A stretch of 64,000 nucleotides of DNA from Xanthomonas sp. (GCA_018262705.1 JADFDQ010000009.1:1-64000), one strand, 5' to 3'; shown: positions 28,581 to 37,432, counted from the stretch's first letter. A program made the numbers and translations. Notes: a model not told the origin generated them from the letters alone.

Positions 28581-29117
28581 GTGCCTGACGACGCCATGCG
28601 CGCAAGCGGACATCCCGTAGGAGCGCACAGAAGTGGCGCGAAGCCGTTGCCGGAGGGGTTGCTTTCGCTTGCGCACGGTTTCACCTTGCTGGAAGTGCTG
28701 GTGGTGATGGTGCTGATCGCCGCGGCGAGCCTGCTGGCGGTTGGCGCGTTCAGCGGTGGCGGGATGCGCGGCGCGAAGTTGCATGGCGCGGCGCGCGAGG
28801 TGGCTGCACAGCTGCGCTTCACCCGAGCGGTGGCGATCAGCAGCGGTCAGCCGCAGGAGTTCACCATTGATCCGGGTGCGCGCAGTTGGAGCGCCGCCAA
28901 GGGTCGGCATGGAACCCTGCCCGCGAGCGGGGATGTGGTGTTCATCGGCGCACGCGGGCTGCGACCCGAGCCGGGCAAGGGTGTCGTGCGGTTCTTCCCG
29001 GATGGTGCCGCCACCGGCGGGCGCATGCGTTTTCTGGCCAATGGCGCCGGCTGGGACGTGGACGTGGCGTGGCTGACCGGCGAGGTCAACCTGCGGCGCG
29101 CGCGGGAACAGCCATGA
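28581..29117 (+). CDS. gspH: type II secretion minor pseudopilin GspH (XpsH)
   Basis: GspH is a minor subunit near the pseudopilus tip. The 178-residue frame has the prepilin site HG/FTLLEVLVVMVLIAA with cleavage after Gly33 and Glu at +5. The 33-residue leader is unusually long; bases 28617-28643 within it match the GTAGGAGCGCAC dispersed repeat. The GTG at 28581 directly follows the gspG stop, and an ATG at 28596 is an equal alternative; neither has a good ribosome site. GGAGG at 28652-28656 is too close to a TTG to serve it. It overlaps gspI by four bases. Confidence 0.85.
   Translation: MPDDAMRASGHPVGAHRSGAKPLPEGLLSLAHGFTLLEVLVVMVLIAAASLLAVGAFSGGGMRGAKLHGAAREVAAQLRFTRAVAISSGQPQEFTIDPGARSWSAAKGRHGTLPASGDVVFIGARGLRPEPGKGVVRFFPDGAATGGRMRFLANGAGWDVDVAWLTGEVNLRRAREQP
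28617..28643. repeat. fragment of the GTAGGAGCGCAC repeat family within the gspH leader
   Basis: GTAGGAGCGCACAGAAGTGG and the following bases match the left arm of the elements at 14655 and 38687 for the first 12 bases and then diverge in the same G+C-rich style. No right arm is present. It encodes VGAHRSGAK of the GspH leader, which is removed from the mature protein. Confidence 0.6.
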
Positions 29118-29572
29118 GTCGGCGGCGGGCGAATGATCGAGGGGCGTTGACCGCACGCCGGCAGGCGGGCTTTACCCTGATCGAAATCATCGTTGCCTTT
29201 GCCATCCTCGCGCTGGGGCTGACCCTTCTGCTGGGCACGCTTTCGGGTGCCAGCAAGCAGCTGCGCGATGCTGGCAATGCCGGGAATGCGGCGCTGGTCG
29301 CACGTTCCATTCTGGATGCCAGAACGGAAACCCTGACCCAGCCCATGAGCCAGCGCGGGGAGGCGGAAAATGGCCGCTACCGCTGGCAGCTTGAAGTCGC
29401 GCCCTGGCAGGATCCACGCCTGCGCGGGCGCAGGGATCCGGCCGCTACCCGCGCCGCACGCCTGCTGCACATCCAGCTTGACCTGCAGTGGGGTGAAGGC
29501 GGGCCGCGCCAGCAGCTGCACGTCTCGTCGCTGCGGCTGGCATTGCCGCCAGCGGCCGGAGCCGCGCCATGA
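29114..29572 (+). CDS. gspI: type II secretion minor pseudopilin GspI (XpsI)
   Basis: GspI nucleates the pseudopilus tip with GspJ and GspK. The 152-residue product has a 19-residue leader ending RRQAG, then FTLIEIIVAFAILALGLTLL with Glu at +5. NAALVARSILDARTE is typical of GspI. The ATG at 29114 overlaps the gspH stop (ATGA), and the stop overlaps the gspJ start. Confidence 0.92.
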   Translation: MSRRRANDRGALTARRQAGFTLIEIIVAFAILALGLTLLLGTLSGASKQLRDAGNAGNAALVARSILDARTETLTQPMSQRGEAENGRYRWQLEVAPWQDPRLRGRRDPAATRAARLLHIQLDLQWGEGGPRQQLHVSSLRLALPPAAGAAP

Positions 29573-30225
29573 CGCGGCCGACCCCGACGCTGCGCGCTGC
29601 CCGCGGCTTCACTTTGCTGGAAGTCCTGCTGGCGATCTCGCTGCTGGCAGCGGCGCTGGTGCTGGCGTTCGGCATCCTGCGCGCGGCCGGCGCCACGGTG
29701 GAGCGTGGCGAAACGATCGCTGCGCGCAACGAGCGAATTCGCGCGGTGTCGATGTTCCTGCGCCAGCGCATCGCGGGAACCCAGGGTCTGGCGTTCGGAC
29801 TGGATGCAAGCAGCGGGCGCACGCTGCGCTTCGAAGGCGACGCCCGCTCGCTGCGCTTCGTCGCCGATTTGCCCGACTACCTCGGCCGCGGTGGGCCCCA
29901 CCTGCATGAGATCAAGCTGGGGCAGGACGAGGGCAAGCCCGCGCTGCTGGTCAATTTCCAGATGCTGCAGGGCGATCAGGTGCTGCCCTCCGCGCGTCCG
30001 CCCGAGCCGCTGGCGCGGGAGGTTGCCGGCGTGGAGTTCGCCTATCGCGCAGTTGATGTGTCCGGCAACCTCGGGCCGTGGCTGCCGCAGTGGACCGCGG
30101 TCGATGCCCTGCCGCAGCAGGTGCGGCTGCGGATTCGCGATGCCCGGGGCGCGTGGCCGGAGACGGTCGTGGCGCTCAAGCTGTCGGTGCCGGTTCCCGG
30201 CGCCGGGCAGGTGGGCGCGCGATGA
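29569..30225 (+). CDS. gspJ: type II secretion minor pseudopilin GspJ (XpsJ)
   Basis: The 218-residue GspJ has a short leader ending ARG before FTLLEVLLAISLLAAALVLAF. The domain that follows begins with RRAVEGR-like variation and contains NERIRAVSMFLRQRI, normal for the family. RTLRFEGDARSLRFVADLPDYLGRGG is the region seen in xanthomonad GspJ. Four-base overlaps with both neighbours show tight coupling. Confidence 0.92.
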   Translation: MTRPTPTLRAARGFTLLEVLLAISLLAAALVLAFGILRAAGATVERGETIAARNERIRAVSMFLRQRIAGTQGLAFGLDASSGRTLRFEGDARSLRFVADLPDYLGRGGPHLHEIKLGQDEGKPALLVNFQMLQGDQVLPSARPPEPLAREVAGVEFAYRAVDVSGNLGPWLPQWTAVDALPQQVRLRIRDARGAWPETVVALKLSVPVPGAGQVGAR

Positions 30226-31049
30226 AGGCCCAGAAAGGCGCCGCCCTGTTGATGGTGCTGTGGCTGATCCTGCTGCTCGGCGGGCTGGTGTCCGGCTATG
30301 CGCTCAGCGCACGGATCGAATCCTTGCAGGGCAATGGGCTGGTGCGCGATCTGGCGGCGCGCGAAGCGGCGCGGGCGGGCGTCGAGTATGCGGCGGCGCG
30401 GATGCTCGACCCCAATCCGATTCGGCGCTGGGCCGCCGATGGCCGCGCCTACCGCCTCGATTTCGACGGCACGCGGGTCGAGATCGAAGTGCGCGACGAA
30501 TCCGGGAAGATCGACCTCAACGCCGCGCCACAGGAGCTGTTGCAGGCTTATCTCGTGGCCTTGGGCGAGCCGCGCGACAAGGCCGGCAAACTGGCCGGTG
30601 CGATCGTCGACTGGCGCGATGTCGACAGCCTGACCCAGCCCGGCGGCGGCGCCGAGGACGCCGACTACGCGGCGGCGGGGCTGGCGTGGGGCGCCAAGGA
30701 TGCGCCGTTTGCCAACGTGGCCGAACTCGAACAGGTGCTGGGCATGCGTCCGGCGCTGTTTGCGGCGGCCGCGCCTTTTTTGACGGTGTACACCGGAAGC
30801 GCGACTCCGGATCCGGAATTTGCCGACGGCATCGTGCTGCAGGCGATGGGCATGAACGGCAAAAATGCGGCGGTCGACGCCAATGCGGCCCCCCGTCCGG
30901 GCAGCGGAACGTATAGTATCGACAGCCGTGCTCGGCGCACCGATGGGCGCAGCGCCCGAATCTCGGTGGTCTTGCGGATGGGAGGCAACGGTTTGCCAGG
31001 ATCGACATACACGCCCCTGCGCTGGCAGGCGGACGGAGGGTGGCAGTGA
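30222..31049 (+). CDS. gspK: type II secretion minor pseudopilin GspK (XpsK)
   Basis: GspK caps the pseudopilus tip and is the largest minor pseudopilin. The 275-residue protein has the leader MKAQKG before AALLMVLWLILLLGGLVSGY. As usual for GspK the +5 position is not Glu. The alpha domain carries DESGKIDLNAAPQELLQAYL and AIVDWRDVDSL, the family hallmark. The start overlaps gspJ and the stop overlaps the GTG of gspL. Confidence 0.93.
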   Translation: MKAQKGAALLMVLWLILLLGGLVSGYALSARIESLQGNGLVRDLAAREAARAGVEYAAARMLDPNPIRRWAADGRAYRLDFDGTRVEIEVRDESGKIDLNAAPQELLQAYLVALGEPRDKAGKLAGAIVDWRDVDSLTQPGGGAEDADYAAAGLAWGAKDAPFANVAELEQVLGMRPALFAAAAPFLTVYTGSATPDPEFADGIVLQAMGMNGKNAAVDANAAPRPGSGTYSIDSRARRTDGRSARISVVLRMGGNGLPGSTYTPLRWQADGGWQ

Positions 31050-32182
31050 CGTCTGCAGCACCTTTCGCCGCGCATGGCGCGCAGATCGGCCACGGGCTCC
31101 GTGGTTTTTTTGGTTGGTGGAGCGCGGGGCTTGCCCAGTGGCTGCCGGCGCGCGTGCGCGCCGCGCTGGCCGCGCGCGGCGACCGCCTGCTGCTGATCCC
31201 GCAGGGCGACGAATTGCTGCTTCAGCGCTGGCACGAGGGCAGCGTGCGCGACGTGGCGACGCTGCCGTTGCCGTTGCCGGTAAATCGCGATGCGCTGGCC
31301 GCTGCGTTGCGCGAACCGCTGGTGGATCTGCCGCGCTGGCTGTTGCTGCCGTCGGCGCAGGGCCTGCGCCGCAGCTTGACCTTGCCGGCGGCGGCGCGCG
31401 ACCGGCTGCGCGCCGTGCTGGGATTTGAAGTCGAACGGCAAACCCCGTTTTCCATCGATGCGGCGCTGTATGACGGTCGGCTCCTCGACGAGCGCGCCGA
31501 CGGCTCGCTGCAGACCGAGTTGGTGGTGGTTCCGCGCCAGCGTTTCGATGCCGTGGCGGCGCGTCTGGGCGGCCTGGGTGCGCATCTTGCGGGAATCGAT
31601 TTGGCCGATTCCGAAGGGCGGGCGCTGGGGATCAATCTGCTGCCGCCTGCACAGCGTTTTCGGCGCAGCGACCCGTGGCGGCTGCTGAACCTGATTCTGG
31701 CCGTGGCGGCGCTGCTGGCGCTCGCTCTGGGGCTCAGTCAACTGCTCGGCAACCGGCGTGCGGCCGCCGCCGAACTGCGAACCACCATCGGCCAGCGCCA
31801 GGCCCAGGCGCAAGGCATCGGCGAAGCGCGCCAGCGGGTGGTCGATGCAGTGCAGGGCGAAGCCTTCCTGCGCGATCTTCGCAACGGCCGGCCGTCTTCG
31901 GTGGAAGTGCTGGATGCGCTGTCGCAGCGCATTCCGGATGGCACCTATCTGGAAAAACTTGCGATCGAAGGCGATCAGGTGACCCTGATCGGCTTGTCGA
32001 ATCAGGCGGCGGCGCTGGTCGGACAGCTGGAAGGTGCGCCGCAGTGGTCCTCCGCCGCGCTCAGCGGCGCCCTGCAGTCCGATCCGCGCACCCGACTGGA
32101 TCGTTTTACGGTGATCGCCCAGTTGCCCAAGGCAGCGGCGCCTGCGGCGCCGCCGCCGGGAGGTTCCCGTGGCCCGCGTTGA
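31046..32182 (+). CDS. gspL: type II secretion protein GspL (XpsL), PilN-like C-terminus
   Basis: GspL links the ATPase GspE to the inner-membrane platform. The 378-residue protein has a cytoplasmic actin-like region up to about 205, one membrane helix (LLNLILAVAALLALALGLSQLL, split here by eye at about 210-232) and a periplasmic PilN-like domain with a coiled-coil start (RRAAAAELRTTIGQRQAQAQ) and SVEVLDALSQRIPDGTYLEKL. The GTG at 31046 has GGAGG six bases before it and overlaps the gspK stop; a GTG at 31040 lies too close to that ribosome site. Confidence 0.88.
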   Translation: MTSAAPFAAHGAQIGHGLRGFFGWWSAGLAQWLPARVRAALAARGDRLLLIPQGDELLLQRWHEGSVRDVATLPLPLPVNRDALAAALREPLVDLPRWLLLPSAQGLRRSLTLPAAARDRLRAVLGFEVERQTPFSIDAALYDGRLLDERADGSLQTELVVVPRQRFDAVAARLGGLGAHLAGIDLADSEGRALGINLLPPAQRFRRSDPWRLLNLILAVAALLALALGLSQLLGNRRAAAAELRTTIGQRQAQAQGIGEARQRVVDAVQGEAFLRDLRNGRPSSVEVLDALSQRIPDGTYLEKLAIEGDQVTLIGLSNQAAALVGQLEGAPQWSSAALSGALQSDPRTRLDRFTVIAQLPKAAAPAAPPPGGSRGPR

Positions 32183-32771
32183 ACCGAACCGCTGGTATGC
32201 GCTGCTGCTGTTGCTTGGCGTGCTCGGGCTGGCTTATCTCGTGGTCTTGCAGCCGCTGTTTGGCGCGCCAATGACCGAGATCGCGGCCAAGGTCGGCGAT
32301 CTGCAGCTGCGCAACGCGCGCCTGCGCAGCCTGCTGCTGCAGCGCCCGCAGATCGAACGCCGGCTGGCGGAGTTGAACACGCAGGGCAGCGGCTTCCTGC
32401 CCCAGCCCAGCGTCGAGCTGGCGACCGCGGCGCTGGTCCAGCAGCTTGAGCAGGTTGTCGGCGAGGCCAGCCCGGGCAGCCGCGGCTGCGCCATCGTCAA
32501 TCGCGAACCGCTGGACGACAACCAGCCGCGCGAACGCTACCGGCGGGTCACGGTGCAGGTGCGCCTGCGCTGCGGCAACGCCGAAACCGTGAAGGTGTTG
32601 CACGCGCTGGAGTCGGCGCGCCCCTATCTCTTCATCGACGATCTTTCGCTCACCGCCCAGCGCTATTTCGCCGTGCCGGGCAGCAACGAGCCGCAGGAAG
32701 GCGGCCTCGACGTCAGCTTCAACCTGACCGGCTACATCCTGCCGTCTGCCGGAGGCGCCAGTGGCCTTTGA
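32169..32771 (+). CDS. gspM: type II secretion protein GspM (XpsM)
   Basis: GspM is a bitopic partner of GspL. The 200-residue protein has a short N-terminus, one helix (YALLLLLGVLGLAYLVVLQPLF, about 10-31), a coiled coil (LQLRNARLRSLLLQRPQIERRLAELN) and a ferredoxin-like domain (RVTVQVRLRCGNAETVKVLHALES), the PilO/GspM form. The start is GTG at 32169, with GGGAGG upstream, overlapping gspL by 14 bases. Confidence 0.87.
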   Translation: MARVEPNRWYALLLLLGVLGLAYLVVLQPLFGAPMTEIAAKVGDLQLRNARLRSLLLQRPQIERRLAELNTQGSGFLPQPSVELATAALVQQLEQVVGEASPGSRGCAIVNREPLDDNQPRERYRRVTVQVRLRCGNAETVKVLHALESARPYLFIDDLSLTAQRYFAVPGSNEPQEGGLDVSFNLTGYILPSAGGASGL

Positions 32772-33498
32772 ACGCAGCGCAGCGCGGCGCGTCCTGCAAG
32801 CCGGCCCCCTGACCTGGCTGCTGGCGGCCGTCTGCGGGTGGGCGCTGCTGCTGTGGCTGGCGGCTCTGCTTGGCATGGGCGGGCGGATCGGTCTGGTGAA
32901 AGCGCCTGATGCCATGGCCCTGCCACAGCCACAGGAGGCGGCGGCGAACCGGGTCGGGCCGCTGACGGAGTATCCGCAGGCGCTGGAGCATCCATTGTTT
33001 ACCCAGGATCGGCGCCCGCGGGCGTTCCTCGCCGCTGGTGCCGACGCCGCGGTGCTTGGGTCCGGTGGCGGCGATCTGGACTTCATCCTGACCGGCACCC
33101 TGATCACGCCACAGCTGCGGCTGGCCATCCTCCAGCCCAGCGCCGGTGGTGACGCCCAGCGGGTGCGCGAAGGCGACGTTCCGGAAGGCGCCGCCGGCTG
33201 GCGGCTGATCGAAGTGCAGCCGCGCCGCGCCGTGTTCGAAGGCGTCAGCGGACAAATGACGTTGGATCTGCGCACCTTCGGCGCCGACGCGCAACCAACG
33301 CCGCAGCCGGTAGCCCAAGGCGCGGCGCCGGCGGAACCGGCGGCGACGGAAACGCCCGACGCCGCCACCGATGCGCAGGTCGACGACATTCGCCGGCGCA
33401 TCGAAGAACGCCGGGCCCAACTGCGCGCGCAGGGCGAGAGCCCGGGCGATGCGGAGCAACCTTCACGGCCGCTGTCAGGGCCGCCTGCAAGACGATGA
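32761..33498 (+). CDS. xpsN: type II secretion protein XpsN (GspC-like function)
   Basis: In Xanthomonas the gene at this place, xpsN, codes for a bitopic protein that works with XpsL-XpsM and is thought to fill the GspC role of contacting the secretin. The 245-residue product has one helix at about 18-37 and a beta-rich periplasmic domain (DLDFILTGTLITPQLRLAILQ, VREGDVPEGAAGWRLIEVQPRRAVFEG) like the GspC homology region. A Pro/Ala-rich tail and final helix end it. No separate gspC is present. GTG start overlapping gspM by 11 bases. Confidence 0.8.
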   Translation: MAFERSAARRVLQAGPLTWLLAAVCGWALLLWLAALLGMGGRIGLVKAPDAMALPQPQEAAANRVGPLTEYPQALEHPLFTQDRRPRAFLAAGADAAVLGSGGGDLDFILTGTLITPQLRLAILQPSAGGDAQRVREGDVPEGAAGWRLIEVQPRRAVFEGVSGQMTLDLRTFGADAQPTPQPVAQGAAPAEPAATETPDAATDAQVDDIRRRIEERRAQLRAQGESPGDAEQPSRPLSGPPARR

Positions 33499-35732
33499 CC
33501 GAAGCCAAAGCCATGACCTTCAAACGCACCGTGTCGACCTTTCGCCCCCTGCTGGTCGTGCTGCTGGCGGCTCTGCTGACCGCCTGCATCAGCGCGCCGA
33601 CGGCGCAGATGCACCGCAGCGAGCAGGTGACCAACCAGAGCACCCAGCCGCCGGATGCAGACGCCATCCGTCACGAGGTGATGGAGGAGCTCGGCAACGA
33701 GAATCCGCGCCCGGTGATCCGGCGCGGGACGGCGCCGCGCATCAACGAACGGGTGGCCGCGCAGCCGCCGCCGGCGCTGGCCAGCAGCGGGCAGGCGACG
33801 TTCAACTTCGAGGGCGAGTCGGTGCAGGCTGTGGTCAAGGCGGTCCTCGGCGACATGCTCGGCCAGAGCTACAGCATCGCTCCCGGCGTGCAGGGCACGG
33901 TGACGGTGTCGACCCAGCGTCCGGTCGGCGCCGCCGGCGCGCTCAGCCTGCTCGACCAGGTGCTGGCGCAGAACGGCGCGCGCATGGTCTACAGCGATGG
34001 CCGCTACAACATCGTGCCGACCGATCAGGCGTTGGTGAACGGCGTCGTGCCGCGGACCGGCGCGCCGGATCTGGCGCGCGGCTACGAGTCGCGGGTCATC
34101 ACCCTGCGCTACATCTCCGCGGCCGAGATGGAAAAGATCCTCAAGCCTTACGCGCGCCAAGGCTCGATCGTCAGCGTCGATTCCGGTCGCAACGTCATCA
34201 CGATTGCCGGCACCCGAGCCGAACTCGAAAACTATCAGCGCACCGTCCAGATCTTCGATGTGGACTGGATGTCGAGCATGTCGGTCGGCGTCTATCCGCT
34301 GCAGTCCGGGCGGGCTTCCGACGTGGTGCAGGATTTGGAGCGCGTGTTCGGCGAACAGGGCCATACCCCGGTGGCTGGGATGTTCCGATTCATGCCTCTG
34401 GATTCCGCCAATTCGATCATGGTGATCACCAGCCAGCCCGCCTACCTTGACCAGATTCAGCAGTGGATCGACCGGATCGAAGGCGGCACCGGGGACGGTC
34501 GCCTGTTCTCCTACGAGCTGAAATACATTCGCGCCCGCGATCTCGCCAGCCGCCTCGCCGAAGTGTTTGGTGGCGGTGCAGAGCGCAGCGGCGGCGGCCC
34601 GGTGTCACTGATGCCGGGTCTGGAATCAACCCAAATCCGCGATTCCGGCGTGGACGACCGTTCCGGCGTTTCGACGGCCAACGTCGGCGACGCGTCGCGT
34701 GCCGACGGCAGTGCCACGGGAAGCAACGACAGCGTCGGCCGCGGCGAAGGCGCCAGCCTGCCGCAGCAGGCGTCTTCCGGCGGCGGTCGCGTGAACCTGC
34801 GGGTGGATGGCGGCATGGTTGGCGTGTCCGCGGTGGACGACACCAACTCGCTGCTGGTGCGCGCGACCCCGGCGCAGTGGCGCTCGATCCGGCAGGTGAT
34901 CGAACGCCTCGACGTGATGCCGATGCAAGTTCACATCGAAGCGCAGGTGCTCAGCGTTGCGCTCAAGGGCCAGCTCCAGTACGGCGTGAACTGGTTCTTC
35001 AAGAATTCGCTGCCGAGCGCACTGCTGCCGTATCCGACCGGACGCAACAGTTTCGGCGGCTACAGCGGAAGCCTGGTGCCTCCGATGGGCGGCGGCGACA
35101 GCGCGCTGACCTGGACCTTCCTTGGCCACAGCGCGGCCGCGATCGTTTCCGCGCTGGACAGCGTCACCGACGTGCGCACCCTGTCCTCGCCCTCGGTGAT
35201 GACCCAGAACAACCGCGAGGCGACCCTCAACGTCGGCCAAAAGATTCCGATCGCCTCGGTCAGCTTCAATCCGGCCATGGGCGGCGCCAACGGCACTTAC
35301 AGCCAGGTTCAATATCTCGACACCGGCATCATCCTGAAGGTGCGTCCGCGCATCACCCGCGACGGCATGGTCTTCCTCGACATCGTGCAGGAGGTCAGCC
35401 GTCCGACCGGCATTGCCGACGCCAACGGCAACGTACGCATCGACACCAGCCGGGTCAGCACCAGCGCGATGGCGCCCAGCGGTGAGACCGTGGTGCTGGC
35501 AGGGTTGATCAGCGACACCACCAACGACGGCTCGTCCGGCATTCCCGGTCTGAGCCGGGTGCCGATCCTGGGCGGTCTGTTCGGGCAGCAGGCCAAGGGC
35601 AAGGCGCGCGACGAGCTCTTGATCCTGATCACGCCGACCGTGGTGCGCAATCCGCTGGAGGCGCGCGAACTGACCGATGAGTACGGACGCCGTTTCCGTG
35701 CCATGGATCCGATCAACAAGCCCAAGCAGTGA
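33495..35732 (+). CDS. gspD: type II secretion outer-membrane secretin GspD (XpsD)
   Basis: GspD forms the outer-membrane channel. The 745-residue precursor has a lipoprotein signal (LVVLLAALLTAC, Cys31), as XpsD does, so it may reach the outer membrane without a separate pilotin. N0-N3 domains follow (FNFEGESVQAVVKAVLGDMLGQSY, VITLRYISAAEMEKILKPYA, SYELKYIRARDLASRLAEVFGG). A Ser/Gly-rich insert is near 375-430. The secretin core contains VMTQNNREATLNVGQKIP and VPILGGLFGQQ. The start overlaps xpsN (ATGA) and the stop overlaps the next gene (GTGA). Confidence 0.95.
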   Translation: MTEAKAMTFKRTVSTFRPLLVVLLAALLTACISAPTAQMHRSEQVTNQSTQPPDADAIRHEVMEELGNENPRPVIRRGTAPRINERVAAQPPPALASSGQATFNFEGESVQAVVKAVLGDMLGQSYSIAPGVQGTVTVSTQRPVGAAGALSLLDQVLAQNGARMVYSDGRYNIVPTDQALVNGVVPRTGAPDLARGYESRVITLRYISAAEMEKILKPYARQGSIVSVDSGRNVITIAGTRAELENYQRTVQIFDVDWMSSMSVGVYPLQSGRASDVVQDLERVFGEQGHTPVAGMFRFMPLDSANSIMVITSQPAYLDQIQQWIDRIEGGTGDGRLFSYELKYIRARDLASRLAEVFGGGAERSGGGPVSLMPGLESTQIRDSGVDDRSGVSTANVGDASRADGSATGSNDSVGRGEGASLPQQASSGGGRVNLRVDGGMVGVSAVDDTNSLLVRATPAQWRSIRQVIERLDVMPMQVHIEAQVLSVALKGQLQYGVNWFFKNSLPSALLPYPTGRNSFGGYSGSLVPPMGGGDSALTWTFLGHSAAAIVSALDSVTDVRTLSSPSVMTQNNREATLNVGQKIPIASVSFNPAMGGANGTYSQVQYLDTGIILKVRPRITRDGMVFLDIVQEVSRPTGIADANGNVRIDTSRVSTSAMAPSGETVVLAGLISDTTNDGSSGIPGLSRVPILGGLFGQQAKGKARDELLILITPTVVRNPLEARELTDEYGRRFRAMDPINKPKQ

Positions 35733-36580
35733 CCCAAGTCGGCGCGTCACTGCCCATCGTCCTGGCGGCGGTTGGCCGCGACGAGGACGCGCTCGACGGC
35801 TGCTTGTCCGCGCTGGATGCGGCAACGCCGGCCGGAACCCGCGTCTGGCTGGCCGACAATGCGCAGGCCGGACCGCGCGGCGTCGGCCTGATCCAGCATT
35901 GGCTGACGCAGACGCGGCTGCAGGCGGGCTACACGCGCCGGGCGGTGCCGGTGAGCGCAGTGGCGCATCTGGACGAAGCGCTGCGCGCCTGCGGCGATGC
36001 CGACGTGGTGGTGCTGGCCGAGGATGCGCGCCCGGCGCCGGGCTGGCTGGAACGGCTGGTTGCCTGCCTTGCGAGTGATCCGACGATCGCGACTGCGACG
36101 CCGTGGTGCAACGCCGGCGAAACGGCGGCATGGCCGCGGGTTGGTGAAATCGAGCCCGACCTGCCGCAGCCAAAGCGGTTGGCTGAAGCCTGCGCGCCGC
36201 TGCGTGACGCGCCCGACCTGCCGGCGGCCGTGACCCATGCGGTGCTGTTGCGACAGGCTGCGCATGTGGCGGCAGGTGGGCTGGATGCGGCCAGCTTCCA
36301 CTCCTGGCCGGCAGCGCTGACCGATCTGTCGCTGCGGCTGGCCGGACTGGGCTGGCGCAACGTCCTGTGCGCCTCGTCCTTCGTCCTGCGCGATCGCGAA
36401 AGCCTGCCTGGTGATGGCGATATGGACGCGCTGGCGGCGCGCTGGCCGAACTGGAATGCGCAGATCGCCGGCTTTTTGATGGCCGATCCGCTGCACGCGC
36501 TGCGCGCGCGGCTGGGCGAACAACTGGCACGCAACGCCCAGCTGCCGCCGCAGCTCGATTTGTTTCCGGTGGGGTTGTGA
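35729..36580 (+). CDS. glycosyltransferase family 2-like protein, degenerate, coupled to the T2SS operon
   Basis: The 283-residue protein has the start of a GT-A fold (LPIVLAAVGRDEDALDGCLSALD, then TRVWLADNA) and a position equivalent to the metal-binding motif reading VVLAEDARPAPGWLERL. No clear DxD is present there. AAGGLDAASFHSWPAALTDLSLRLAGLGWRNVLC matches the acceptor-side region of family 2 enzymes. Its GTG start overlaps the gspD stop, so its translation is coupled to the secretin. It may transfer a sugar or may have lost activity; the substrate is unknown. Confidence 0.6.
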   Translation: MTQVGASLPIVLAAVGRDEDALDGCLSALDAATPAGTRVWLADNAQAGPRGVGLIQHWLTQTRLQAGYTRRAVPVSAVAHLDEALRACGDADVVVLAEDARPAPGWLERLVACLASDPTIATATPWCNAGETAAWPRVGEIEPDLPQPKRLAEACAPLRDAPDLPAAVTHAVLLRQAAHVAAGGLDAASFHSWPAALTDLSLRLAGLGWRNVLCASSFVLRDRESLPGDGDMDALAARWPNWNAQIAGFLMADPLHALRARLGEQLARNAQLPPQLDLFPVGL

Positions 36581-37401
36581 GCAGCGACGGGATTGTCGCT
36601 GTCATGGTCAGCTGGGACAGCGAGGAAACCATCGACGCCAGCCTGGGTCGGCTGCGTGTGGCTCAGGGCGTGGCAGAGATTCGCGTGGTCGATTGCAACT
36701 CGCAGGATTCAACCATGGCGATCGTGCAGCGGCACGCAGTGGCCGACCCGCGCGTGCGCTTCATTGCCAATCCCGACAATCCGGGACTGGCTGCGGCGCG
36801 CAACCAGGGCGTCGCGGCAAGCGGCGCGCCGTGGATCGCGTTGCTGCATCCGGGCTGTTTCGTCGAACTGGACACGTTGGCGCGACTGCGGGACGTGGCG
36901 GCAGACGGCAGCGCAATCGTGGGTGCCGATCTGATGGATGAAGACGCAACGCACGCGCCTGCCGCAAGGCTGCGCAAGGCGGCAGCTGGCGGCGGGTTCG
37001 GCTGGCGGGGCTGGTGCGGCTACGCGCCCGAGGCCAGGGCGGATGACGCCGTGCAGCAGGTCGATGCGCCCTCGGGCGCGCTGGTTTTGATGTCGCGCCG
37101 AGTGTTCGAGTCGCTGGGCGGTTGCAGCGAACGCTATGCCACCGGCGTTGCCGATCTGGATCTGTGTCGGCGCGCGCGCGCCGCCGGAATCGGAAGCGTT
37201 TGCGCCAATCGGGTGCAGGTCACGCGGGTGCACGTCGGTATCGCACGCGCGCATCCGCTTCATCAGGCATGGCACCAACGGCGGGATGCCGCGCGGTTTG
37301 TGCGCAGCGATGCGGCAACGTCCGGAACGATCCTGGCGCAGGCACGCATCTGGTCGGGCCTGCCGCTGGCGCTGTTGCGCGCGCTGGCGTCGGGCGTCTG
37401 A
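36577..37401 (+). CDS. glycosyltransferase family 2-like protein (rhamnosyltransferase-type)
   Basis: The 274-residue protein has a clearer GT-A fold than its upstream partner. It shows MVSWDSEETIDASLGRL, IRVVDCNSQDST, NPDNPGLAAARNQGVAAS, then PWIALLHPGCFVELDTL where DxD would be expected. VDAPSGALVLMSRRVFESLGGCSERY and VADLDLCRRARAAGIGSVC follow, as in family 2 rhamnosyltransferases. The metal-binding Asp residues are replaced by HPGC. It starts with GTG overlapping the upstream stop by four bases. Role unknown; O-antigen or protein glycosylation are possible. Confidence 0.68.
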   Translation: MSSDGIVAVMVSWDSEETIDASLGRLRVAQGVAEIRVVDCNSQDSTMAIVQRHAVADPRVRFIANPDNPGLAAARNQGVAASGAPWIALLHPGCFVELDTLARLRDVAADGSAIVGADLMDEDATHAPAARLRKAAAGGGFGWRGWCGYAPEARADDAVQQVDAPSGALVLMSRRVFESLGGCSERYATGVADLDLCRRARAAGIGSVCANRVQVTRVHVGIARAHPLHQAWHQRRDAARFVRSDAATSGTILAQARIWSGLPLALLRALASGV

Positions 37402-37432
37402 CCCGGCTGCGGATGCGGCCGCGATTGAGGAT

